Source: an uncultured Collinsella sp.
GTDB lineage: Bacteria; Actinomycetota; Coriobacteriia; Coriobacteriales; Coriobacteriaceae
Assembly: GCA_902470365.1 (NCBI GenBank)
Contig: CABRFZ010000001.1
Location: forward strand, 1 to 64,000
Direction of reading: 5' to 3'
Length of the DNA: 64,000 bases
The notes below the pieces were generated by a model, which made no database searches, was not told where the DNA came from, and saw nothing but the letters and a program-made list of their open reading frames with translations. This document shows, in pieces, positions 23,900-32,579 of this stretch; positions within the stretch are counted from its first letter, which is position 1, and every line of letters begins with the position of its first letter. A program made the position numbers and the translations under genes.

Positions 23900-26386
23900 A
23901 TGAGTATCAAGCGTTTGGCACTTTGCCGCAGTCAGGGCCGTCTTTTTGTGCTGCTTCGTTTTGCCGGTCAGGATGTCGCCGCGCTTATTGAGCGGGAGGG
24001 TTCTCAAGCGTTTGCCCGCGCGACGACGAGCGGTTCTTGTGTGCCGTCGCTGGTGCTCCCGGTCGATCATGACCGTGTGCTGGCGCTTTGCCCTTCCGTT
24101 TCCGATTACGAGCGCGAGCTCGCCGTCTTGGTGCTTCCGTTTTTGGATGGCTCGTCGATGGATGTCGTCTTTGCATCCGGTGGTCAAAGGTTGGGCTCCA
24201 TTCGCCTCGATAGCCGCGTGGCCAAGCTGGAATCCAAGATTAACTACAAAGCAAAGGCTGCGATGTGCGCGCTCGTTCGCGATGCACAGCGCGGCGAGTG
24301 CTGCGGTCGCTATGAGATCGATGCCGTTCGTTATTTACCGGCAGACGCCGGCGCGGTGTGGCGCTATGAGGTCTCGTGGGTGGGAGACCCCCAGTGCGCA
24401 CCTGAGCTCCAGGTCTTCGATACGCATATGAACGCCATCGATGCCACCATGCATGTGTTTGAATCGCAGGTCGATGTACCGCAGTGCAACGGATGCCGCG
24501 TCAATAAAACGTATCTGAGCGTTGAGATGCCTCGGGATATACGAGATTTTGTCTCGATTGTGAGCGATCCTACGGAGCAGATCCAGAGCGGGTTTTGCGC
24601 CATGGATGGTCGCCTGTACAACGGCATGGTCGACGACAGCTGGAACCGCATGAAGGATGCACGCGCTGACGACGCAGCTTATCGACGTTGGTTTGAGCAG
24701 CATCGCGCAAAGCCGGGCGATCTGGCGTGCCAGCGTGTCGCTTCGGCGGCCTTTGCCTATAGGCCGCTCGTGAGCATTGTGGTGCCGTGCTACAAGACTG
24801 ATCGGGTCTACCTGCGCGAGCTACTGGACTCGGTGCTAGCCCAGAGCTATGACAACTGGGAATTGCTCCTTATGGATGCCTCACCTGAATGGGATGCGGT
24901 TGCCGACCTTGCGGCAGGCACCCACGACGAGCGCGTTCGTCGCATTGGGCTGCCCGGCAACGGCGGCATTGTGGTCAACACCAACGCAGGTATTGAGCAA
25001 GCGATGGGCGACTACATCGCGTTCTTGGACCACGATGACATTCTGGAGCCGGACGCGTTATTCCACTATGTTTCCGCGCTGAATAAGGCGGCCGAGGACG
25101 AGCGTCCCCAGGTCCTATTCTGCGACGAGGACATGTTCCAGAAAACGGGGGAGTGGGGCCAGCCGGTCTTTAAGACCAAACTCAACGTCGACCTGCTCTA
25201 TAGCCATAACTGCGTGACGCATTTCCTGATGGTGGAGAAGACGCTTATCGATCGTATCGGCACGTCCCCAGAAGACGTTGCGGGTGCCCAGGACTACGAC
25301 CTGACGCTTCGCTGCCTTTCGGCGGACGCGCGGTTTGAGCATGTTGCGCACGTGCTGTATCACTGGCGCGTTCATCCGGGATCGACCGCCGACGGATCCG
25401 CCGACAGCAAACCGTATGCCATCGAGGCCGGGCGCCTGGCTCTGCAGCGCCACTTTGACTCGCTGGGCGTTCACGGAACGGTCGAGGAGACCGAGACGCC
25501 GTTTGTCTACCGCATGCGCTATGCGCTGCCGGAGCCTGCGCCACTGGTGAGCATTGTGATTCCCACCAAGGACCATGTTGAGACGCTCGATGCTTGTGCG
25601 ATGTCGATCGCCCAGAAGGCCACGTATGCCAACTACGAGATCGTCTTGGTGGAGAACAACAGCGAAGCCCCGGAGACGTTTGCGTATTACGAAACCCTGC
25701 CGGAGCGCGTGGTCGCGGCATCTGAGGGCAAAGGTAGCGCGCGCGTTGTGTACTGGCCGGGCGAGTTCAATTACTCCCAGATCATTAACTTTGGCGTGGA
25801 GCATGCCAAGGGCGACTATCTGCTGCTGCTCAACAACGATACCGAGGTCATAAGCCCCGACTTTATCGAAGAGATGATGGGTTATCTGCAGCGTCCCGAT
25901 GCGGGCGTGGTGGGCGCCAAACTCTACTTTGCCGATCATCTGGTGCAGCATGCCGGCATTGTGGTTGGGGTGCGCGGCGCACTTGCCCATGCCAACCAGG
26001 ACTTCTCGGCAAAGCGCGAGGGCTATCTTGCTCGTGCCGTACGACCGGGCAGCTTTAGCGCCGTAACAGGTGCCTGTCAGATGGTCCGACGCGACGTATT
26101 TGAGCGGGTCGGAGGCTACGACGAGGAATTCGCCGTCGGCTTCAACGACGCGGACTTTTGCCTTCGTGTGTGGGAGGCGGGCTACCGCACCATCTTTACG
26201 CCCTATGCCGAGCTGTATCACTACGAGTTCACCTCGCGCGGCAGGGAAGAGGCCAACGAGGAAAAGCTGCGCCGCTGGAAGCGCGAGCAGGCACTGTTCA
26301 TGCAGCGCTGGCCAGAGTTCTTCCTCGATGGCGATCTGTGGCTCGGGTCAAACCTATCCTCCGACAGTGAGTACTTCTCGCTTTAG
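23900..26386 (+). CDS. Two-domain GT2 glycosyltransferase with extra N-terminal domain
   Basis: 828 aa. Residues ~1-280 form a beta-rich domain I do not recognise. A first GT2 domain starts near 289 (PLVSIVVPCYKTDRVYLREL, with FLDHDDILEPDALF as the metal motif). A second starts near 547 (PLVSIVIPTKDHVETLD), with LLLNNDTEV and the acceptor-side loop GGYDEEFAVGFNDADFCLRV. Two GT2 modules of this kind occur in rhamnan- and O-antigen-chain enzymes. A same-architecture homologue lies at 53169-55595 on the other strand. The last ~190 bp of this gene are duplicated at 28262, beyond the Abi gene. Last gene of the glycosyltransferase run. Confidence 0.88.
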   Translation: MSIKRLALCRSQGRLFVLLRFAGQDVAALIEREGSQAFARATTSGSCVPSLVLPVDHDRVLALCPSVSDYERELAVLVLPFLDGSSMDVVFASGGQRLGSIRLDSRVAKLESKINYKAKAAMCALVRDAQRGECCGRYEIDAVRYLPADAGAVWRYEVSWVGDPQCAPELQVFDTHMNAIDATMHVFESQVDVPQCNGCRVNKTYLSVEMPRDIRDFVSIVSDPTEQIQSGFCAMDGRLYNGMVDDSWNRMKDARADDAAYRRWFEQHRAKPGDLACQRVASAAFAYRPLVSIVVPCYKTDRVYLRELLDSVLAQSYDNWELLLMDASPEWDAVADLAAGTHDERVRRIGLPGNGGIVVNTNAGIEQAMGDYIAFLDHDDILEPDALFHYVSALNKAAEDERPQVLFCDEDMFQKTGEWGQPVFKTKLNVDLLYSHNCVTHFLMVEKTLIDRIGTSPEDVAGAQDYDLTLRCLSADARFEHVAHVLYHWRVHPGSTADGSADSKPYAIEAGRLALQRHFDSLGVHGTVEETETPFVYRMRYALPEPAPLVSIVIPTKDHVETLDACAMSIAQKATYANYEIVLVENNSEAPETFAYYETLPERVVAASEGKGSARVVYWPGEFNYSQIINFGVEHAKGDYLLLLNNDTEVISPDFIEEMMGYLQRPDAGVVGAKLYFADHLVQHAGIVVGVRGALAHANQDFSAKREGYLARAVRPGSFSAVTGACQMVRRDVFERVGGYDEEFAVGFNDADFCLRVWEAGYRTIFTPYAELYHYEFTSRGREEANEEKLRRWKREQALFMQRWPEFFLDGDLWLGSNLSSDSEYFSL

Positions 26387-26398
26387 CGCGAGGTGACG
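26197..26398 (+). repeat. Direct repeat flanking the Abi island, copy 1
   Basis: The 3' end of the two-domain glycosyltransferase gene, from about 26197 through its stop. It recurs at 28262-28460 with roughly nine in ten bases conserved. Weaker similarity continues for ~60 bp past the stop codon in both copies. Confidence 0.8.
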
Positions 26399-26556
26399 TG
26401 AAATCCAGCATAGGGTGCTCAAGGGCTGTGAGGACGTTGGGTTTTTGCTAAATTGCTGGAGTTTGATTCGTGGAGCCTACGCTTAGCTTTTCTTATACAT
26501 GTCGATGCGATTATCGGGATTTCAGGTACAGTCCGCTAGTCTAAGGGTGAAACAGC

Positions 26557-26805
26557 ATGAGATTATCGAGAACGATCGTAATAGCGTCATCCATCGTTGC
26601 GGCTATCTCGTTTATTTTCTATATTTGCCCTCTAAACGCAGTCATTTTGACGGATGAACAGATGAACGAGGTTTTGTTAGCGGTTTTAGGCGCAGGAATA
26701 TCATCTTTGTTTGTCGGCACAATTGAATACTGCGATCGCTGTCGGGAGCTTGAAGATCGTTTTTTATTCGGCATCGAGCCGTTATTGTCCGGATTGGCGG
26801 AATGA
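26557..26805 (+). CDS. Small membrane protein, unknown
   Basis: 82 aa with two predicted transmembrane helices: residues ~7-30 (IVIASSIVAAISFIFYICPL) and ~40-57 (EVLLAVLGAGISSLFVGTI), then a short charged tail. AAGGGTGAAACAGC precedes the ATG, a moderate ribosome site. It lies between the two direct repeats together with the Abi gene, and its base composition is lower in GC than the glycosyltransferases. The frame closes soon after the second helix, so it could be truncated. It may be an accessory of the Abi gene, but no function can be named. Confidence 0.55.
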   Translation: MRLSRTIVIASSIVAAISFIFYICPLNAVILTDEQMNEVLLAVLGAGISSLFVGTIEYCDRCRELEDRFLFGIEPLLSGLAE

Positions 26806-27007
26806 AAGAATGCTGTATTGAATCTCTGCGCGCTACCGGATACTCCTCCTAATTCTGTGGAAGCTAATGCAAATGTTGTAACGAGCTCAAGGCAAGATGG
26901 ACGGCGGCGCGCCATGATGTATTTGCATGAGCGTCCGGCTGTTTAATAGGTATTTAAAGTTAGGATAAAATCAATCTGTTATTTCATCAAATACGCTGGA
27001 GAGCGCA

Positions 27008-28021
27008 ATGAATAGTCCTATTCGTCAACAAGATATGTGCGATCAAAAGCCTTGGCTTACTCCTTGGGAACAAGTCTCCCATCTTAAGAGCAAGGGTGTC
27101 CGTTTCCGCTATATGAGCGAGGCAGAGGCAGTCGAGTATCTGACGAAGAACAACAATTACTTTCGCTTGCGCTCGTACCGCACCGGATTTCCAAAGGTTT
27201 CTGATGGAAAACGCAAGGGTGAATATGTCAACTTAGATTTCAAGATGCTTGTTGACCTTTCGATTATCGATATGTTGCTTCGAAACGAGATGATTTCACT
27301 CACTCTTGATATCGAGCACTTCTGCAAAGTTGACTTGCTGGGCAGGATAGAGCAGCATGCCGAGGACGGTTACGAAATCGTTCAAGACTATTTGAGCGAG
27401 CAGGATACATTTGATAGCAAGGGGAATGTGACCAACTGGGTTAAAAAAGAGATTTCACGTTGTGAGTCGAGTGCCTATTCTGCAGGCATTCTTGCAAAAT
27501 ACAGTGGTTTTAATATGCCTGTCTGGGCCTTTCTGGAAGTTATTACCTTTGGCGCCTTTAATTCATTCATTTTGTTTTGCGCCAAACGGTTTGACGATGA
27601 TGAGCTTCGCGATAGGTTTTATTTGCTTCGCGCGGCAAAAGATCTCCGCAACGCGTGTGCTCACAATAGTTGCATTCTTAATGGTCTTGCTTCGGGTGAG
27701 AATGCCCGAAGGGCAAATAACGGTGTTATGAAGGCATTGAGCAAAATAGATGGGATTGGCTCTTATCAGCGTAAGGCAAGGATGAGCAATGAGCGAATAC
27801 GCCAGATTGTCACAACGCTATATCTGCACAAAGAGGTGTCGTCTAAAGGCGTTATTAAGCACAAAGCACAATCGCTTTCCAAGTTTATTTCTAGGGCAAA
27901 TCGCAACATCAACTACTATAAAGGTGCGGAGGTCATAACTTCCTCCTTCTCGTTTTTGTCGAAAGTGATCGGCGCATGGTATTTGTGTGACGCTGAAGAT
28001 ATGCCTTCTTGCGATTCCTAG
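27008..28021 (+). CDS. Abi family (AbiD/F-like) HEPN protein
   Basis: 337 aa. Matches the Abi_2 family of abortive-infection proteins: N-terminal LTPWEQVSHLKSKGVRF and EYLTKNNNYFRLRSYRTGFP, the middle LRNEMISLTLDIEHFCKVDL, then AKDLRNACAHNSCIL, which contains the HEPN-type RxxxxH motif (RNACAH) of putative ribonucleases. Family members halt phage growth by damaging host RNA; this is established for some AbiD/AbiF systems and only inferred here. GGAGAGCGCA precedes the ATG. GC is visibly lower than the adjacent glycosyltransferases, and direct repeats flank the segment, so it is probably acquired. Confidence 0.85.
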   Translation: MNSPIRQQDMCDQKPWLTPWEQVSHLKSKGVRFRYMSEAEAVEYLTKNNNYFRLRSYRTGFPKVSDGKRKGEYVNLDFKMLVDLSIIDMLLRNEMISLTLDIEHFCKVDLLGRIEQHAEDGYEIVQDYLSEQDTFDSKGNVTNWVKKEISRCESSAYSAGILAKYSGFNMPVWAFLEVITFGAFNSFILFCAKRFDDDELRDRFYLLRAAKDLRNACAHNSCILNGLASGENARRANNGVMKALSKIDGIGSYQRKARMSNERIRQIVTTLYLHKEVSSKGVIKHKAQSLSKFISRANRNINYYKGAEVITSSFSFLSKVIGAWYLCDAEDMPSCDS

Positions 28022-28261
28022 GCATCTGGTGCAAAATATTTCCCACTTCGAAAAGCGGTTCGGCCGTTTTGCAAGGGGGCTTCTCTTTATGGGACGCCCT
28101 CTATTTTTATACCGCGCCAATCGGAAGATATTACGTTTTCGGCTACTGCATTTTTTTCAATCCCCAACGGTTGTAGATCAATACCTACCGCTCGCACTTG
28201 TTGCTTAACAAATGGCGAGGTTGGTGGGCTAAGTTAGTGACAGTGTTTTGCTGGAGGAGGG

Positions 28262-28453
28262 CAAATGCCCTATGCCGAGCTGTGCCACTACGAGTTCACC
28301 TCGCGCGGCAGGGAAGAGGCCAACGAGGAAAAGCTGCGCCGCTGGAAGCGCGAGCAAGCGCTGTTCATGCAGCGCTGGCCTGAGTTCTTCTTGGGAGGCG
28401 ATCCGTGGCTCGGACCAAACCTATCCTCCGACAGTGAGTACTTCTCGCTTTAG
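28262..28453 (+). pseudogene. 3' fragment of a two-domain glycosyltransferase gene
   Basis: In frame it encodes the last ~63 residues of the 23900 enzyme (YAELCHYEFTSRGREEANEE onward to DSEYFSL), with a handful of substitutions, and stops at the equivalent codon. There is no start region or GT domain. It is the right-hand partner of the repeat at 26197-26398 and marks the edge of the inserted or recombined segment. Confidence 0.85.
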
Positions 28454-28768
28454 AGCGAAGTAATTCCAAGATCCGGCAAAGTATCCTCAAGAGCTGCAAG
28501 AGCGGTGGGGTTCAAGTACTCCTCGTTGAAGCGGCTCTTGTCATATCGAAAACGTGTGTCAGGATTTTTAGGTGGCCGTATTAATTAAATTGGTTCGCTT
28601 ATGTGCTCGGTTTGACTCAGAAGCTATTTAGCGTAACGGTTGAGGTGTGGCGACTCATATTTAAATTGCAGTCACAAAGACACCTTTTATCGATTTCCCG
28701 TTGAAATACTGAATTGATAGTTTAAAAATAACTTAAGAGAGCCTTAAATCTCGGAGAAAGGATGTCGT
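28454..28768. other. Intergenic stretch before the repeat-protein array
   Basis: AT-rich (clearly lower GC than both sides). It begins with ~60 bp still resembling the region after the 26386 stop codon. It should carry the promoter of the next gene; I cannot fix the boxes with confidence. No gene or tRNA seen. Confidence 0.5.
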
Positions 28769-30025
28769 ATGAAAAACCTTCGAGAAAGATGGCGCGGACT
28801 AACAGTGCTGGGAGTTGTTGCATTTGCCGCTGTCTGCATGACGGTTGCCCCGGCGCCCTCATTTGCTGATATTGCTGGCGGTGGCGGAGGCGGTGGACCG
28901 ATTACGGAATGGTGTTCCGACGGTCGTCCGAAGACTGGACTCGTTCGGTGCGAGGACGGCAACCTTCGCTATTTCGATCCCGAAACTGGCGCCATGGTCA
29001 CGAACCAGTGGCATAACGAATACGAAGCTGTCTGGTACTATTTTGGCGCTGACGGGATCGCGGTGTCGGGCTGGCAGTCTATCGGTGGGGACAAGTATTA
29101 CTTCTACCCCGAAAGCCATGATATGGCATACGGCCGAGTTCAGATTGACGGCAAGAACTACTTCCTGAACACCCCTGGTGCCAACGCCGATGGCCGCATG
29201 CAGCATAGCGGCTGGCTCTATGACTCCATCTATGGAAAGTGGTTCTATGCGACCTCCAGTGGCGAACTGCTGACCGGTTGGCATAATATCGGTGGAACTT
29301 GGTATTATTTCGACGAGTATGGTGTCATGCTGACCGGCTGGATCAACGTTTCGGGGACGTGGTACTACGCCAACGCTTCCGGTGCGATGGCCACTGGCTG
29401 GCTCAACATCGGCGGTATGTGGTACTACCTCGACGGTTCGGGCGCCATGGTCGCTAACAGCTGGCGCAGCCTCGGCGGCTCCTGGTACTGGTTCGGCGAC
29501 TCCGGTGCAATGGCCACTGGCTGGTTCTTGGCAGGCGGCTCTTGGTACTATGCGAGCGGTTCGGGCGCCATGGCAACCGGCTGGCTCAGCAATGGCGGCA
29601 CGTGGTATTGGCTCGGAGGTTCGGGCGCCATGGCCTCTAACTCTTGGGCTAACGTTGGTGGAGTTTGGTACTGGTTCGACGATTCCGGCGCGATGGTCAC
29701 CGGCTGGCGTCAGGTCGGCGGCGCCTGGTACTACTTTAGCGGTTCCGGCGCTATGGCCCACGACGCCTGGGTCGGCGACTACTACCTCCAGTCTTCCGGT
29801 GCCATGGCTACGAATGCCTGGGTTGGCTCCTACTATGTCGGCGAGGACGGCAAGTGGATTCCGGGCTATGGTTTAGTTTGGTATAAGAGCGGTAGCCATG
29901 TTTACCATACGCATAAGTGCCGTACCGTTGGCAAGGACGCAAAGGGCTATTCGCAGATCTCTATCCAGGAGGCCCAGAGGCGTGGCGCTTCACGAGAGTG
30001 CAAAAACTGCCAGCAAATTGGCTAG
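28769..30025 (+). CDS. Secreted choline-binding-type repeat protein with C-terminal Cys/His motif
   Basis: 418 aa. The signal peptide (about 1-31) ends PAPSFADIAGG, followed by a glycine run. Residues ~40-370 are tandem ~20-residue repeats of the pattern G-W-x-x-x-G-G-x-W-Y-Y-x-x-x-S-G-A-M-A-T, the cell-wall-binding (choline-binding) module. No enzyme domain is present. The C-terminal ~50 residues read HVYHTHKCRTVG...EAQRRGASRECKNC, resembling the small Y-H-x-x-x-C...C-x-x-C zinc-like motif found at the ends of some secreted nucleases and Ada-type domains. GGAGAAAGGA precedes the ATG. First of six such proteins. It could be an adhesin or adaptor on the wall. Confidence 0.85.
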   Translation: MKNLRERWRGLTVLGVVAFAAVCMTVAPAPSFADIAGGGGGGGPITEWCSDGRPKTGLVRCEDGNLRYFDPETGAMVTNQWHNEYEAVWYYFGADGIAVSGWQSIGGDKYYFYPESHDMAYGRVQIDGKNYFLNTPGANADGRMQHSGWLYDSIYGKWFYATSSGELLTGWHNIGGTWYYFDEYGVMLTGWINVSGTWYYANASGAMATGWLNIGGMWYYLDGSGAMVANSWRSLGGSWYWFGDSGAMATGWFLAGGSWYYASGSGAMATGWLSNGGTWYWLGGSGAMASNSWANVGGVWYWFDDSGAMVTGWRQVGGAWYYFSGSGAMAHDAWVGDYYLQSSGAMATNAWVGSYYVGEDGKWIPGYGLVWYKSGSHVYHTHKCRTVGKDAKGYSQISIQEAQRRGASRECKNCQQIG

Positions 30026-30051
30026 TACATTACTGAGCTAGTTTTGATTGA

Positions 30052-30079
30052 GGCCCCGTTGCCCTGAGGTGACGGGGCC
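30052..30079 (+). terminator. Hairpin after the first repeat-protein gene
   Basis: 8-bp GC-rich stem (30052-30059 with 30072-30079). No T-run follows, so termination is probable but not certain. Confidence 0.45.
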
Positions 30080-30105
30080 ACTGCGTGATTGGATACTGTG
30101 CTGCT

Positions 30106-32316
30106 ATGAAGAAATGGTCATTCGGGGTGCTGGTCTTTTCGGGCCTTGTTTCTTTGGGGCTCCTTTTGGGTTCGCCCTCGATGTTATACGCCCTTGATTT
30201 GAATAACACTGACGAAGGTCCCGCATCTAACGTTGCTATTGCTTCTGTCGAGTCAGGCGTTGATGCTCAGCGCGAATCGACCTTCGCTGTCGAGCAGAAC
30301 TCTCAGGTGGATAATGAGACCCCTTCCGAGGTTTCGAATCAAATTATTTGGCATCAGGGGTGGATATCACCCGAAGAAGGGGCTGGTTTTTGGCGTTGGG
30401 GCTTGTCCGACGGAACAATCGCTGTTTCTTCTTGGAGACATATAAACGGTAGCTGGTACTGGTTCGACGACGAAGGTCGAATGGCTCAGGATGGGTTGGT
30501 TCAAGTCGGGGGTGCGACGTATGCCTTCTCCTCTTCGGGCGCAATGCGTGTCGGCTGGTACCTAGATTCTACGGGCTCCACTTCTGCTTGGCGTTATTTC
30601 TCCGGTTCTGGCGCCATGGTAAAAGGCTGGCTTTCAGACGGCAGCAACTGGTATTGGCTGGATGATGAGGGCAAGATGGTCCACGATGCGATGCTGCAGA
30701 TTGGGGGAGCCACGTATGGATTCTCTTCTTCTGGTGCAATGCTTATCGGATGGCATCTTGATGCTTCTGTCTGGCATTATTTTTCCGGCTCTGGTGCTCT
30801 GGTAAAGGGCTGGCTCTCGGATGGGGGTCGTTGGTACTGGCTTGATCCTGCAGACGGTTCTATGGCCACCGGGCTGAATGAATGCAATGGCACCTCTTAT
30901 ATCTTTAACAGTTCAGGGGCCATGCTATCCTCCCAGTGGGCACTTATTGACAACAACTGGTATTACGCTGACTCCAACGGCTTACTGCATGGAGGTTGGT
31001 TACTTCTAGGGAATTCTTGGTATTACCTGGATCCAGGAAGCCATATTATGCTCACGGGCTTTGTGCAAGTGGGCTCGTCCACCTATTTCCTTACGAGCTC
31101 AGGTGCCATGGCAGCAGGCTGGGCACTTGCTGATGGTACTTGGTATTACGCCGCATCAAATGGAGCTATTCAACGAGGGCGATGGATAAAGTCCGGAAGC
31201 GCCTGGTATTACCTTGATGATGTATCCGGCGCAATGCGTACTGGTGAATTTGCGGTAGGAAGCAAGCGCTATTTTTCTTATGATTCCGGTGCAATGGCAT
31301 CTTCGTGCTGGATCAACTTGAACGATGGTATGGCATGGGCGAATTTGTCTGGAGCACTGAGCGAGCCGTTGCCTACTTCATCTGATGGATCTCCTGTAGT
31401 CGCTGATCGTACTGACTCGTCTTCATTGCCAGGTGTGATTCATATTGGAGATGCGGTTTTCTATGCGGATGCGAATGGTGTCGTTAACGTGGCGTCTGGT
31501 TGGATTATGTCGAAAGACGCTTCTGACGAAAGTGGCAATACTTGGTATTACGCATCTTCCAATGGTGTCCTTAAGTCTGGTTGGCAATATGTCAACGGTG
31601 CGTGGTATTGGATGGACCCTTCCACATTCAAGATGAAAACTGGATGGCTTAATGACGGCGGTACGTGGTACTGGCTCCAGCCTTCGGGTGCCATGTTTGC
31701 TAACGGGTGGCTGAAAATCGATGGCGTTGACTATTACTTCAATGCAAGCGGTGCATGGTTGAATACGTCTGGTTCTGTTTTGGGGGTCAATAGGTCCAGC
31801 CTGGTCAATTGGCTTATGAGCCACGAAAACGATGGCTATTACCGTGGAACACGCTACGACACACATCTCAGCCAGGAAACGTGCATATACCCAAAGGGCG
31901 ATCCGCGTTGGGACGGTTATACGGGCATGAATTGTGGTGGATTTGTATCGCATGCGTATATGAAAGCGGGCGGTAATTTAGCTCCCATTGCCGCCGAGCA
32001 GAGCCATTCCCCTTGGAGTGGAGGTCCCGGAAGGGGCGGCTGCGTAAACGCGTATCGTTGGTACGGCTACGCTATCGATACGTGCGCGAACGTGACTTAT
32101 TTCAACTCTATTGATGAGTTGTTACGTAGTGGTTTGGCTCGTAAGGGGGACATTGTGTTCTTCAATCCTTACAACCCATATGCGGACGATAGCCACATTG
32201 GCTTTTTCTGGGGCAATTCGCCGAGCGAAAATTTGTTCTGGCATAGTGATGGTTATGGAAATCGCATCTCCGGTTTGACTGCTTTGGGCCCATCGAAAGT
32301 AATCTTGATTCGTTAG
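30106..32316 (+). CDS. Choline-binding-type repeat protein with NlpC/CHAP-like peptidase domain
   Basis: 736 aa. Signal peptide ~1-30 (MKKWSFGVLVFSGLVSLGLL). Residues ~85-560 are wall-binding repeats (e.g. GWLSDGGRWYWLDPADGSMA). The C-terminal ~170 residues form a cysteine-peptidase-like domain: the presumed nucleophile is in GMNCGGFVSHAYMKAGG (Cys ~610) and the histidine in DDSHIGFFWG (~695). This fits the NlpC/P60-CHAP superfamily, which cuts peptidoglycan stems. ATG 30106 is preferred because it starts a normal signal peptide; a GTG at 30085 is in frame. A strong terminator follows. Confidence 0.83.
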   Translation: MKKWSFGVLVFSGLVSLGLLLGSPSMLYALDLNNTDEGPASNVAIASVESGVDAQRESTFAVEQNSQVDNETPSEVSNQIIWHQGWISPEEGAGFWRWGLSDGTIAVSSWRHINGSWYWFDDEGRMAQDGLVQVGGATYAFSSSGAMRVGWYLDSTGSTSAWRYFSGSGAMVKGWLSDGSNWYWLDDEGKMVHDAMLQIGGATYGFSSSGAMLIGWHLDASVWHYFSGSGALVKGWLSDGGRWYWLDPADGSMATGLNECNGTSYIFNSSGAMLSSQWALIDNNWYYADSNGLLHGGWLLLGNSWYYLDPGSHIMLTGFVQVGSSTYFLTSSGAMAAGWALADGTWYYAASNGAIQRGRWIKSGSAWYYLDDVSGAMRTGEFAVGSKRYFSYDSGAMASSCWINLNDGMAWANLSGALSEPLPTSSDGSPVVADRTDSSSLPGVIHIGDAVFYADANGVVNVASGWIMSKDASDESGNTWYYASSNGVLKSGWQYVNGAWYWMDPSTFKMKTGWLNDGGTWYWLQPSGAMFANGWLKIDGVDYYFNASGAWLNTSGSVLGVNRSSLVNWLMSHENDGYYRGTRYDTHLSQETCIYPKGDPRWDGYTGMNCGGFVSHAYMKAGGNLAPIAAEQSHSPWSGGPGRGGCVNAYRWYGYAIDTCANVTYFNSIDELLRSGLARKGDIVFFNPYNPYADDSHIGFFWGNSPSENLFWHSDGYGNRISGLTALGPSKVILIR

Positions 32317-32327
32317 AATTCCGCGTT

Positions 32328-32358
32328 GTAGGGGACTCTCTGGGTCCCCTACCTTTTT
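32328..32358 (+). terminator. Terminator of the NlpC-like repeat gene
   Basis: 9-bp stem (32328-32336 with 32344-32352) followed by CTTTTT, 12 bp past the stop codon. Confidence 0.88.
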
Positions 32359-32579
32359 GACATCTGGTTTGAAAGCTAACTGATGTCGGCATTCTTTGGG
32401 GCTAAGAGTAGGGACTAGGAGTCCTTGGTTTCACCCTGCTGGGAAGTTCTTGTTTACATTGTGGTATTGCGTGCAGTTATTTGTCGTCCTAGATGGCATC
32501 TTGTACAGTTGGATGTTCGGAAATCTTTCACAGCCATGCTGTAAGCTAAACGCAAACAAGAACGAATGACGAGGTTTAC

